DNA of 15,287 nucleotides from Treponema sp. Lineage in GTDB: Bacteria; Spirochaetota; Spirochaetia; Treponematales; Treponemataceae. Made by a program: the position numbers and the translations under genes. The notes beneath the pieces were generated by a model. The model saw nothing but the letters and a program-made list of their open reading frames with translations. It was not told where the DNA came from and ran no database searches. The first letter of the stretch is position 1, and each line of letters opens with the position of its first letter. Shown one piece after another: positions 1 through 7,012 of the stretch. The DNA is taken from assembly GCA_016297805.1 (NCBI GenBank), contig JAEDFX010000053.1, positions 1 through 15,287 on the forward strand. The letters run 5' to 3'.

Positions 1-628
1 CAAGTTCAAGAATAGAAATATCGAATGTACCACCACCAAGGTCGTATACAGCGATTGTTCTTTCCTTATCCTGATCCTGTTTAAAACCGAAAGCCAAAGC
101 AGCAGCTGTTGGTTCGTTGATAATACGCTGAACGTTCAAACCTGCAATTTTACCAGCATCTTTTGTAGCCTGGCGCTGTGCATCGTTGAAGTAAGCTGGA
201 ACTGTAATTACAGCATCTGTAACTTCTGAACCAAGATAATCTTCTGCTGTTTTCTTCATTTTCTGGAGAATGAAAGCTGAGATTTCCTGTGGAGAATACT
301 GTTTTTTAGCTCCGTTTTCGTCGATTTCTACACGGCAGTCTGCACCGTTATCTACGATTGTATATGGGAGTTTTGTAGCTTCGCCCTGAAGCTCACTAAA
401 TCTGTGACCAATAAGACGTTTTACAGAGTAAACTGTGTTCTTTGGATTTGTAACCATCTGGTTTTTAGCAGGAGCACCAACAATTCTGTCTCCTTTAGAT
501 GTAAAACCTACGATAGATGGAGTTGTACGTCCACCTTCTGAGTTCTGAATTACAACTGGTTCACCGTTTTCCATTACAGCAACACAAGAGTTTGTTGTTC
601 CTAAGTCAATACCAATAATTTTTCCCAT
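1..628 (-). CDS. dnaK: Chaperone DnaK (Hsp70), N-terminal part, cut by the window edge
   Basis: Hsp70 ATPase that binds unfolded polypeptides in the cytoplasm and cycles with DnaJ and GrpE. The 209 visible codons cover the first half of the nucleotide-binding domain. They read MGKIIGIDLGTTNSC at the start (phosphate-1 loop), then VPAYFNDAQRQATKDAG, NEPTAAALAFG and YDLGGGTFD (phosphate-2 loop) near the cut end. The family is normally about 600-640 residues, so roughly two thirds lies off the left edge. The ATG at 626-628 has a good ribosome binding site (AAGGAG, about 639-644 on the minus strand). It lies 70 bases downstream of grpE on the same strand, the usual chaperone gene order. A probable promoter sits in that gap, so dnaK may be transcribed both from grpE and on its own. 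Identification is certain. Confidence 0.98.
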   Translation of the reverse strand, partial: MGKIIGIDLGTTNSCVAVMENGEPVVIQNSEGGRTTPSIVGFTSKGDRIVGAPAKNQMVTNPKNTVYSVKRLIGHRFSELQGEATKLPYTIVDNGADCRVEIDENGAKKQYSPQEISAFILQKMKKTAEDYLGSEVTDAVITVPAYFNDAQRQATKDAGKIAGLNVQRIINEPTAAALAFGFKQDQDKERTIAVYDLGGGTFDISILEL

Positions 629-652
629 TTTATGTTCTCCTTATAGTATACA

Positions 653-681
653 ATTTTAATATGCGACGTTTACGTCAGCAA
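653..681 (-). promoter_or_regulatory. Probable promoter for dnaK inside the grpE-dnaK gap
   Basis: On the minus strand, TTGCTG (681-676) and TAAAAT (658-653) are separated by exactly 17 bases. This is almost the same pair as the apt promoter (TTGCTC, 17 bases, TAAAAT). The predicted start, near 646, would give a leader of about 18 bases containing only the ribosome binding site. Inferred from sequence only. Confidence 0.45.
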
Positions 682-687
682 ACTCGT

Positions 688-711
688 AAAATCGAACTTT
701 AGTTCGATTTT
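688..711 (-). terminator. Perfect 10-bp hairpin holding the grpE stop codon, possible partial terminator or processing site
   Basis: AAAATCGAAC (688-697) and GTTCGATTTT (702-711) are perfect inverted repeats with a 4-base loop. On the minus strand that loop contains the TAA stop of grpE (701-699). The 3' arm ends in TTTT followed by ACGAG, so the U tract is too short for a strong terminator. It may reduce read-through into dnaK, mark an RNA processing site or protect the grpE 3' end. Confidence 0.4.
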
Positions 712-1280
712 GGCACGCTTACCATTACCTTAGCATGTCTAATAACCTTTTCCTTCAACTTATAGCCCTTCAAATAAACCTGAGCCAAAGTTTCTTTCTT
801 TGCTTTTTCATCTTCCACACGACCAATTGCTTCATGTTCGTCTGGATTGAATTCATCACCTTCCTTACCATAACCAACAAGGCCATACTTGTCTTCAAGC
901 ATTTTTACAAGACCTTTGTTAATCATTTTAATTCCATCTGCAATTGACTTTGCATCTTTTGCATCTTTAGCCGCATCAATAGTACGATCAAAATTGTCCA
1001 AACTATCAAGCAAGTCAGCAAGAAGTCCAGCATTTGCATAATCGTAAGTATCCTGCTTTTCTTTCATCATGCGCTTACGGTAATTATCAAAATCGGCAGC
1101 ACGACGGAGTAACTGATCTTTCAAATCTGCATTCTCTTTTTCAAGAGCTGCAATTTTTTCTTCTGGAGTCTGTTCTTTAGGCTCTTCTTTAGCTTCTTCT
1201 ACAGGAGCATCAGTTTCAGTCTGAGATTCAACCTTTTCTTCAGTCTGATTTTCTGTCTGTTCTTTGTTTTCTTCAGCCAT
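699..1280 (-). CDS. grpE: GrpE, nucleotide exchange factor for DnaK
   Basis: Homodimeric cochaperone that releases ADP from DnaK. The N-terminal 45-50 residues are a disordered tail rich in Glu, Gln and Thr. A long charged helix follows (about residues 45-90, with RRAADFDNYRKRM), the family's dimer coiled coil. The C-terminal beta-wing carries the signature region FNPDEHEAIGRVEDE and ends KVIRHAKVMVSVPKSN. I place the start at the ATG at 1278-1280 (MAEENKEQ), giving 193 residues, a normal GrpE length. AAAAGGA (1289-1295) lies 8 bases upstream of it. An in-frame GTG further out (1298) would add six residues but leave that site inside the gene. No CIRCE inverted repeat and no hrcA is seen upstream, unlike many grpE-dnaK operons. 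Confidence 0.95.
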   Translation of the reverse strand: MAEENKEQTENQTEEKVESQTETDAPVEEAKEEPKEQTPEEKIAALEKENADLKDQLLRRAADFDNYRKRMMKEKQDTYDYANAGLLADLLDSLDNFDRTIDAAKDAKDAKSIADGIKMINKGLVKMLEDKYGLVGYGKEGDEFNPDEHEAIGRVEDEKAKKETLAQVYLKGYKLKEKVIRHAKVMVSVPKSN

Positions 1281-1344
1281 TAGTTGCATCCTTTTCACTG
1301 CAAGATTGTTATATATATTTCTGCAGCAATTATTTTCATATTTA

Positions 1345-1374
1345 AAATTACTAATTATCAGGTTATATCGTCAA
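1345..1374 (-). promoter_or_regulatory. Weak candidate promoter for grpE
   Basis: On the minus strand TTGACG (1374-1369) is followed after 18 bases by TAATTT (1350-1345). The -10 match is poor and the leader would be about 60 bases. No heat-shock operator (CIRCE type) is visible in the 179 bases between grpE and the divergent gene. It is recorded as the best candidate only. Confidence 0.25.
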
Positions 1375-1415
1375 TAATTTTTTAAATTTTTTTTTTAAAA
1401 AGTTGAAGTTAATTG

Positions 1416-1421
1416 TATAAT
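1416..1421 (+). promoter_or_regulatory. -10 element for the GH127 gene
   Basis: A perfect TATAAT lies 39 bases upstream of the ATG at 1460. The matching -35 position (TTTTAA, 1393-1398) is poor, so an activator or the upstream T/A tracts (1376-1400) may help. The ribosome binding site is AGGAG at 1449-1453. Confidence 0.45.
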
Positions 1422-1459
1422 TTAACTGGTATCTTTTCTCATTGAACTAGGAGTTTTAT

Positions 1460-3277
1460 ATGATAAACACTATTGAAGCTGGCAATGTAAATCTTTTGCC
1501 AGGATTATTTACAGAACGCTCAAATTTGAACAGAAAATATTTACTAAGTCTTGAAAATATAAATCTACTTCAGAATTATTATTGGGAAGCTGGAATTATT
1601 TATCCTGACTTGACCATAATAACAAATCCGGAAACTACAAACATTCATTGGGGATGGGAAGCTCCAATCTGCCAGTTAAGAGGTCATTTTCTTGGTCACT
1701 GGCTTTCTGCGGCATCAGTTCTTATTGCAACAAACGATGATGCTGAACTTAAAGCAAAGCTTGACAATATTATTGAAGAACTTGACCGATGTCAGAAGCT
1801 TAACGGTGGGAAATGGGTTGGTCCATTCCCAGAAAAATATTTTTCAAAGCTGGAAACTGAAGAATACATCTGGTCTCCACAGTATACAATGCACAAGCTG
1901 ATTTTAGGATTGATTCATGCAAATGTTTATGCAGGCAACCGCAAGGCCCTTTCTATTTTGAACAATCTTGCTGACTGGTATATTAAATGGACAGATAAGG
2001 TTCTTAAAGGCGACTGTCCAGATGCAATTTACAAAGGTGAACAGGCAGGCATGCTGGAGGTTTGGGCACAGCTTTATTCAATGACAGGCAAAGCTAAATA
2101 TCAGACTCTTACAGAACGCTATTCAAATCCTTCTATTTTTGAAGCACTGATGGAAGGAAACGACCCGCTTACGAATTCTCATCAGAATGCCAGCATTCCT
2201 TATGCTCATGGGGCTGCAAAGCTTTACGAAACTACAGGTGACAAAAAATATCTTGATATTCTTGAACGATTCTGGAAATGTGCAGTTACAGACCGGGAAT
2301 CATACTGCACTGGAGGACAGGGCGCTGGTGAATTCTGGACTCCACCACATCAGGCAGGAAGTTTTATTGGTGAAAGAAACCAGGAATTCTGTACTGTTTA
2401 CAACATGGTCAGAGTTGCAGATTATCTTTTCCGTTTTACAGGCAACGCCACTTATCTTGATTATATTGAAAAAAATATCTACAACGGTTTCCTTGCACAG
2501 CAGAATAAATTTAATGGCATGCCAACCTACTTCCTGCCAATGAAAGCAGGCAGCAAAAAAACATGGGGTTCACCTACTAAGGATTTCTGGTGCTGTCACG
2601 GAACAATGATTCAGGCACAAACTTTATATCCACAGCTCTGTTATTATCAGGCTGCCGAAGAACCTCGTATTTTTGTAAGCCAGTACATTCCATCAGAAGG
2701 CAAATTCACAATTGGAGAAAACAAAGTTTCTATTACACAAACAGTAAACATGAAATTCTACAATGCCACTGCTCTGTTTGATGATAATAAGGATAGTCAG
2801 AATTCCCGTTGGATTATGAGATTCCAGGTAAAAGGTGACTGCGAATTTACTCTGTCATTCCGCATTCCAAGCTGGATTGCAGGTAAACCAAGTGTAACTG
2901 TTAATGGCGTAGATATTGATGTTCCTGGAAACTGTGATAAATGTGGATTTCTGAACATAAAGAAAACCTGGAAAGATGAAGAGGTAATTGTATATCTTCC
3001 AGCAGCGGTTACAGAAGCTTCTTTAAGTGATATGCCTGAAAAGGCTGCTGTTATGGAAGGTCCAATTGTTCTGGCTGGAATTAGTGATAATGATTATGGC
3101 ATTAAGGCTCCAACAGGCATTCCTTCGGTTCTTAGAAAGGCTCAGGAACATACCTACAGCACCTTCTCCTGGCAGCAGAGTACTTACAGGACAATTTCTC
3201 AGGACAGAGAAACAACATTTGTTCCATTGTACGAAGTTACTGATGAGAATTACACTGTTTATTGGACAAAAAAATAA
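1460..3277 (+). CDS. GH127/DUF1680 family glycoside hydrolase, probable beta-L-arabinofuranosidase
   Basis: A 605-residue protein of the DUF1680 superfamily (GH127 and relatives such as GH146). Characterised members release L-arabinofuranose from plant arabinan side chains or hydroxyproline-linked arabinosides. The family's RGHFLGHWLSA motif is at residues 74-84. Key catalytic positions are visible: E309 and C311 (QEFC) plus C378-C379 (FWCCHG) match the Glu and three Cys that bind zinc in Bifidobacterium HypBA1. The first Cys of the CC pair is the likely nucleophile, and E291 (GEFW) is the best acid/base candidate. An (alpha/alpha)-barrel occupies about residues 15-400 and a beta-rich C-terminal domain the rest. 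No signal peptide is seen, so it should act in the cytoplasm on imported oligosaccharides. It stands alone, with no transporter or other glycosidase nearby. Exact substrate is inferred. Confidence 0.85.
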   Translation: MINTIEAGNVNLLPGLFTERSNLNRKYLLSLENINLLQNYYWEAGIIYPDLTIITNPETTNIHWGWEAPICQLRGHFLGHWLSAASVLIATNDDAELKAKLDNIIEELDRCQKLNGGKWVGPFPEKYFSKLETEEYIWSPQYTMHKLILGLIHANVYAGNRKALSILNNLADWYIKWTDKVLKGDCPDAIYKGEQAGMLEVWAQLYSMTGKAKYQTLTERYSNPSIFEALMEGNDPLTNSHQNASIPYAHGAAKLYETTGDKKYLDILERFWKCAVTDRESYCTGGQGAGEFWTPPHQAGSFIGERNQEFCTVYNMVRVADYLFRFTGNATYLDYIEKNIYNGFLAQQNKFNGMPTYFLPMKAGSKKTWGSPTKDFWCCHGTMIQAQTLYPQLCYYQAAEEPRIFVSQYIPSEGKFTIGENKVSITQTVNMKFYNATALFDDNKDSQNSRWIMRFQVKGDCEFTLSFRIPSWIAGKPSVTVNGVDIDVPGNCDKCGFLNIKKTWKDEEVIVYLPAAVTEASLSDMPEKAAVMEGPIVLAGISDNDYGIKAPTGIPSVLRKAQEHTYSTFSWQQSTYRTISQDRETTFVPLYEVTDENYTVYWTKK

Positions 3278-3299
3278 TTTAGAAACAAAACAATATTGA

Positions 3300-4238
3300 T
3301 TACCAGGGAACAGGAGCTGTTACATCAAATTGTAGCTCTCCTGTTTCTTTTTTTAACTGATATGCATGGAGAAAAAGTCGTTCTGCAGGTTTTCCGCCAT
3401 ACAGTTCATCACCAAGAATAGGCAGATTTTTACTGGCAAGATGCACTCTTATCTGGTGTGTTCGCCCTGTATATAAATCACACTGAATTACAGCACAATT
3501 GATTCCCTGAATTTTACATTTTTCTACTACTGTAAAATCAGTTTTGGAATACTGACCTCCATCCTTTTCTGAAAGCTTTCCCCACTGCCCTTTCTGGCTT
3601 TTCCCAGATACACGTCCCATAAAAAAATCAACAGTAAATGAAGCTCCAGTCTTTAATTCAGGCTTATCGCATACCACTGCGTAATATTTTTTTTCAAATT
3701 GATGATTCTGGAACATTTCTGAAACAGTCTTATTTATTCCGCGATTTTTTGTAAAAAGGATAACACCAGAGGTTTCTCTGTCCAGACGATGCATGATTCC
3801 CACATAAGGAGGATTTCGTAATTCAGGGTTTCTTTTCCAAAGATAATCCACTACGGCATCGTGAAGGTTTGCACGGTTTCCTACGATAGTCTGTTCTACT
3901 GGGAAAAAGGCAGGCTTATTTATAAAAATAAGATTCTCATCTTCAAAGAGTACCGCAGAATCTGTAACTTCAAACTTTACATCATCTGGTTGCTTTTCAT
4001 AAAAGAACTTATCCCTATCAAAAACTACTGAAACCTTTGATTTTCCTCTAAGCTCATAAGCAGGACGATTAATAATCCGGTTATTTACACTTACACCACC
4101 TGCAATAATCAATCTGCGAAGCTTAGAATTTGAGAAGCTTTCACCGGCGGCAACAGCCAGTTCCCGCTTTAAAAATTCATCAAGGCGTAAAGTTTCCTGA
4201 GTATCAAAATTATAGATTTTTTTATTGTCTGCCTGCAT
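3300..4238 (-). CDS. RluA-family RNA pseudouridine synthase with S4 domain
   Basis: Converts specific uridines in rRNA or tRNA to pseudouridine. The N-terminal part (about residues 15-75) is S4-like, with LRLDEFLKREL and SKLRRLIIAGGVSVNN. The catalytic domain has the RluA motif HRLDRETSG, whose Asp (about residue 153 from the ATG) is the nucleophile. A second family motif, YTGRTHQIRVHLA, lies near the C-terminus. At about 312 residues it is normal length. The start is uncertain: the ATG at 4236-4238 and an in-frame GTG at 4245-4247 (three residues longer) both have only weak purine runs upstream. I chose the ATG. The first codons overlap the end of a GGDEF remnant in another frame. The last 50 bases of the gene also encode, on the other strand, the terminator of the GH127 gene. 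RluB/C/D specificity cannot be assigned. Confidence 0.92.
   Translation of the reverse strand: MQADNKKIYNFDTQETLRLDEFLKRELAVAAGESFSNSKLRRLIIAGGVSVNNRIINRPAYELRGKSKVSVVFDRDKFFYEKQPDDVKFEVTDSAVLFEDENLIFINKPAFFPVEQTIVGNRANLHDAVVDYLWKRNPELRNPPYVGIMHRLDRETSGVILFTKNRGINKTVSEMFQNHQFEKKYYAVVCDKPELKTGASFTVDFFMGRVSGKSQKGQWGKLSEKDGGQYSKTDFTVVEKCKIQGINCAVIQCDLYTGRTHQIRVHLASKNLPILGDELYGGKPAERLFLHAYQLKKETGELQFDVTAPVPW
3308..3354 (+). terminator. Intrinsic terminator of the GH127 gene, inside the 3' end of rluA
   Basis: On the plus strand GAACAGGAGCT (3308-3318) pairs with AGCT-CT-CCTGTTTC (3334-3347). This gives about 11 base pairs with a 2-base bulge, followed by seven T (3348-3354). It begins 31 bases after the GH127 stop and lies wholly within the convergent coding region. 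Confidence 0.7.
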
Positions 4239-4335
4239 GTTTAACACATTTTTCTTCGTAAAGTTTTGTATCAGCCTTTTTCAACAATTCTATTAAATCA
4301 TGATTTTCCTTTTCAATGAATTTCCTTCCTGTCAG
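4222..4335 (-). pseudogene. Remnant of the C-terminus of a GGDEF (diguanylate cyclase) gene
   Basis: Minus-strand frame open from 4335 to a TAA at 4224-4222, encoding 37 residues. It includes LIELLKKADTKLYEEK and ends HAGRQ. This closely follows the final helix of GGDEF domains, which typically read like LLKRADKALYEAK followed by AGRN. There is no usable start codon, and no catalytic GGDEF motif exists in this gap. The frame is closed upstream by a TAG and runs into the 3' end of the preceding gene. The remnant's stop overlaps the rluA start by 17 bases, a typical operon junction. I infer that a diguanylate cyclase gene once preceded rluA and all but its last codons was deleted. The match is from memory of the family, not an alignment. 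Confidence 0.5.
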
Positions 4336-5324
4336 CTAATGACATTATAATTAGGCCCGTTCTCATCAAGATAAATTTTTACTTTACATGACTCCATACA
4401 AACATTTTCTGCAAATTCTGCCAAATCACAGGCCTCTGGACTTAACAAATCTTCAGGATGATATGAAGTTTCAATAACAGCTTCTTCTGATTCTCCCACA
4501 AGACGGGACATAGCTCCATTTATTCTTATTATGTCATTAACAGCTACTTCCAGTTCCCTGCAATCTTTTTCCTCGTACTTCATATTAAGGAACAACAGCT
4601 GCATTTTTTCGATAGCCTTATGATTTTCAGCTTCCGGCAAATAACCGCTTTTAAAATCACAATTATTACAGTGCTGCCATTCTGCAAAATCTGCAAAAAA
4701 CTTAGATGGATAAATTTTTAATGGCTTAAGAACAGAAAGAAACCATGGAACTGCACGTCCACTTGTATAAAAGGTTCTTGCTGAAAACGCTAAATCCCTG
4801 CAATATCGTATATCTTTTGCAGAAAAAATTCCTGTTACCAAAGGTTCGCAAGCCTCTGAATCTTTTTCTGTCTGTGGAAAATCAAGATGATTTGGATACT
4901 GTTGAACGGCAAAATCCAGACGGTCTGTAAAAGCCTTAAGTGTATCTCCTGCAACAGTTCCGTAAGTAAGATGGAAACCAAAAACTAAGCCAAAATCATT
5001 AAGAACCCTGGCTTTATTTGCATAAAATTTCTTATCAAAAAGCAATTTTCCACCCTTTTCCGTACATTCGAGAGGAATATCAAATGAACAGAAAAGCTGT
5101 GTTGCCGCTGCTGCAACTTCCCTATCAATTACATCAGCTTTTACGCGGATTGTTAAAAATACCTCCGGTGCCTGCTGAGCAACAAGGTTCAGAATTTTCA
5201 ATATTCTACGCTTATCTTTTGCAATAGCATCATCATGTATAGAAAATTCTGTAATACCTTTTTCAGAAAGGTGAGCAATCTGAGACTCTAATTCTGATGA
5301 AGAAAATTTATACTCTTTTGCCAT
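4332..5324 (-). CDS. Radical-SAM-like barrel protein lacking the CxxxCxxC motif, function unknown
   Basis: A 330-residue cytoplasmic protein. Its first 80 residues resemble the part of a radical SAM barrel just after the cluster loop: a helix SSSELESQIAHLSEKG, then a strand ending FSIHDDAIAKDKRRILKIL, then PEVFLTIRVKADVIDREV. The upstream CxxxCxxC segment is absent. It cannot have been missed by a wrong start, because the asnA stop codon is in frame 12 bases upstream. Other cysteines occur later (HCNNC near residue 219, and CMESC in the last 25 residues) but do not form the classical motif. The gene follows asnA by 9 bases with no clear Shine-Dalgarno sequence, so translation probably depends on ribosomes finishing asnA. 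Either it has lost cluster chemistry or the resemblance is only structural. I do not recognise a named family. Confidence 0.75.
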   Translation of the reverse strand: MAKEYKFSSSELESQIAHLSEKGITEFSIHDDAIAKDKRRILKILNLVAQQAPEVFLTIRVKADVIDREVAAAATQLFCSFDIPLECTEKGGKLLFDKKFYANKARVLNDFGLVFGFHLTYGTVAGDTLKAFTDRLDFAVQQYPNHLDFPQTEKDSEACEPLVTGIFSAKDIRYCRDLAFSARTFYTSGRAVPWFLSVLKPLKIYPSKFFADFAEWQHCNNCDFKSGYLPEAENHKAIEKMQLLFLNMKYEEKDCRELEVAVNDIIRINGAMSRLVGESEEAVIETSYHPEDLLSPEACDLAEFAENVCMESCKVKIYLDENGPNYNVIS

Positions 5325-5333
5325 CGTTGTTTT

Positions 5334-6365
5334 TTATAAAAGAACAATTCCTTTTTCTGCACATTCTTTCTTAATTTCGTCTGTCCAGACACTTACCTGT
5401 GTTTCGCCAATGTGAGCCTTGCGCAACAAGAACATACAAAGACGTGACTGCCCAATACCACCGCCAAGAGTCTGAGTCAACTGACCGTTCAAAAGCTTTG
5501 AATGGAATTCGAATTTAGCGCGTTCTGGGCATCCTCTTTCTTCCAGCTGAGCCTTAAGGCTTTCTGGACTTACACGAATACCCATTGAAGAAAGTTCAAA
5601 TGCACGTTCAAGAACTGGGTTCCAAACAAGAATATCTCCGTTCAATCCACGATGACCGTCACCACTTTCTGTAATCCAGTCATCATAGTCTGGAGCACGA
5701 CCGTCATGAATAGTACCGTCTGGTAATTTTCCACCAATACCTGTAATAAATACAGCTCCGTATTCCTTTGCTACCTTATCCTCACGCTCTTTTGGAGTTA
5801 AATCTGGATATTTCTTCTGCAAATCATCAGCATAAAGGATTTTGATTTCCTTTGGTAAAATTGGTTTAATTGCAGGATAACGGTCATAGAGGAAGAATTC
5901 TGTGCGCTGAATACAACGGTAAACCTTTTTTACAATTTCGTGGAGGTAATAAACTGTACGGTCTTTTTCATCAATTGCCATACACCAGTCCCACTGATCA
6001 ACATAAATCGAATGGATTGGATCCAAATCTTCGTCTGGACGAAGGGCATTCATATCTGTATAAATACCAAAACCTGGTTCAAGTTCCAGATCTGTAATCT
6101 TCATTCTCTTCCATTTTGCCAAAGACTGAACAATTTCCATTTTCTGTTCATTCAAAGCCTTTACAGGAAAGCTTACAGGGCGTTCAACACCGTTCAAGTC
6201 ATCGTTTATACCAGTACCAGAGCCAACAAAAAGTGGTGCTGTTACACGTGTAAGGTTTAATTCTGTAGAAAGTGCCAGCTGGAAAAAATCTTTAATTGCA
6301 ACAATTGCATGTTCAGTTTCTTTTGTGTTCAAAATTGATTTGTATTTTTTTGGTAATTCAATCAT
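5334..6365 (-). CDS. asnA: Aspartate--ammonia ligase (AsnA)
   Basis: Makes asparagine from aspartate, ammonia and ATP (AMP-forming) in the cytoplasm. This is the class-II-tRNA-synthetase-like enzyme, not the glutamine-using AsnB. The 343 residues compare with about 330 in E. coli. Family blocks are unmistakable: GTGINDDLNGVERPVSF, LAKWKRM, GIYTDMNALRPDEDLDPIHS, YVDQWDWC, FITGIGGKLPDGTIHDGRAP and a C-terminal LGGGIGQSRLCMFLL (the ATP-binding motif-3 type block). The start at 6363-6365 has AAGGA about 9 bases upstream. It lies 82 bases downstream of apt, with a GC-rich palindrome in between, and 9 bases upstream of the radical-SAM-like gene in the same reading frame. Probably transcribed from the apt promoter, though a weak private promoter cannot be excluded. 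Confidence 0.97.
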   Translation of the reverse strand: MIELPKKYKSILNTKETEHAIVAIKDFFQLALSTELNLTRVTAPLFVGSGTGINDDLNGVERPVSFPVKALNEQKMEIVQSLAKWKRMKITDLELEPGFGIYTDMNALRPDEDLDPIHSIYVDQWDWCMAIDEKDRTVYYLHEIVKKVYRCIQRTEFFLYDRYPAIKPILPKEIKILYADDLQKKYPDLTPKEREDKVAKEYGAVFITGIGGKLPDGTIHDGRAPDYDDWITESGDGHRGLNGDILVWNPVLERAFELSSMGIRVSPESLKAQLEERGCPERAKFEFHSKLLNGQLTQTLGGGIGQSRLCMFLLRKAHIGETQVSVWTDEIKKECAEKGIVLL

Positions 6366-6412
6366 ATTATATATCCTTATATTTGGTACTTATATTTTTT
6401 TATTTTACACCA

Positions 6413-6447
6413 GCTAAAAACGCTGCGCCACTGCTCACCTTTTTAGC
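6413..6447. repeat. GC-rich palindromic element directly after the apt stop, flanked by ACACCA direct repeats
   Basis: GCTAAAAA (6413-6420) and TTTTTAGC (6440-6447) are perfect 8-bp inverted repeats around a 19-base core that is about three quarters G+C, striking in this AT-rich sequence. ACACCA occurs at 6407-6412 and 6452-6457, like a short target duplication. No T run follows on either strand, so it is not an obvious terminator. It may be a dispersed intergenic repeat. Copy number cannot be seen here. Confidence 0.5.
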
Positions 6448-6978
6448 CTACACACCATCATAATTAATAAGTGTAGTAACTGGGGTTGGATTCAAAATCT
6501 TTTCATAATTCAATGCAGGAAGTCCTATTACTCCAAAGAATTCCGTAACCTCTGCACCACCCTGCTGAAGAAGATTCTTAGTTGCAGCAAGAGTTCCACC
6601 TGTAGCAATCAAATCATCAATAACAAGGATTTTCTGGCCGGCTTTTACATCAGCTTTGTGAACTTCTATAGAAGCTGTACCATATTCAAGAGCATAATCA
6701 CACTGGTATGTATCTCCAGGCAATTTCCCTTTTTTGCGGATTAAAATCATTGGAATTCCAAGCTTTTCGGCTAAAGGTGCTGCAAAAATAAAACCACGGC
6801 TTTCAACACCAGCCACAGCATCAATTTTTCCACCTTTATACTTTTCTACCATCTGCTCTACAACAAATTTAAAAGCTTCTGGATTTGTAAGAATACTAGT
6901 AATATCATAAAAAAGAATACCAGGTTTTGGAAAATCGGGTACACGACGTATAGCTTTATCAAGCATCTCTAATGTCAT
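6448..6978 (-). CDS. apt: Adenine phosphoribosyltransferase
   Basis: Purine salvage enzyme that makes AMP from adenine and PRPP in the cytoplasm. The family N-terminus is clear (IRRVPDFPKPGILFYDITSI), as are the AGVESRGFIF block and the PRPP-binding loop ILVIDDLIATGGTL, which is diagnostic of type I phosphoribosyltransferases. I place the start at the ATG at 6976-6978 (MTLEMLDKAIRR), giving 176 residues against about 180 for the family. AAGGTGG (6984-6990) lies 5 bases upstream. A longer frame open to 7041 would run through the predicted promoter and add 21 residues with no counterpart in the family. It is the first gene of a likely apt-asnA-(radical-SAM-like)-rluA operon. Its stop abuts a GC-rich palindrome that may have replaced the original last codon. 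Confidence 0.96.
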   Translation of the reverse strand: MTLEMLDKAIRRVPDFPKPGILFYDITSILTNPEAFKFVVEQMVEKYKGGKIDAVAGVESRGFIFAAPLAEKLGIPMILIRKKGKLPGDTYQCDYALEYGTASIEVHKADVKAGQKILVIDDLIATGGTLAATKNLLQQGGAEVTEFFGVIGLPALNYEKILNPTPVTTLINYDGV

Positions 6979-7012
6979 AGAATCCACCTTACTAAAAAAT
7001 AACAACGCAACT

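Noticed and set aside
1281..1298. GTG or ATG starts for grpE upstream of 1280
   Set aside because: They would place the AAAAGGA ribosome site inside the gene. The ATG at 1280 has ideal spacing.
1299..1459. CIRCE heat-shock operator before grpE
   Set aside because: No TTAGCACTC-type inverted repeat was found on either strand.
1692..2781. Plus-strand open frames in other registers inside the GH127 gene
   Set aside because: The GH127 frame explains the whole region, and none of these has a recognisable product.
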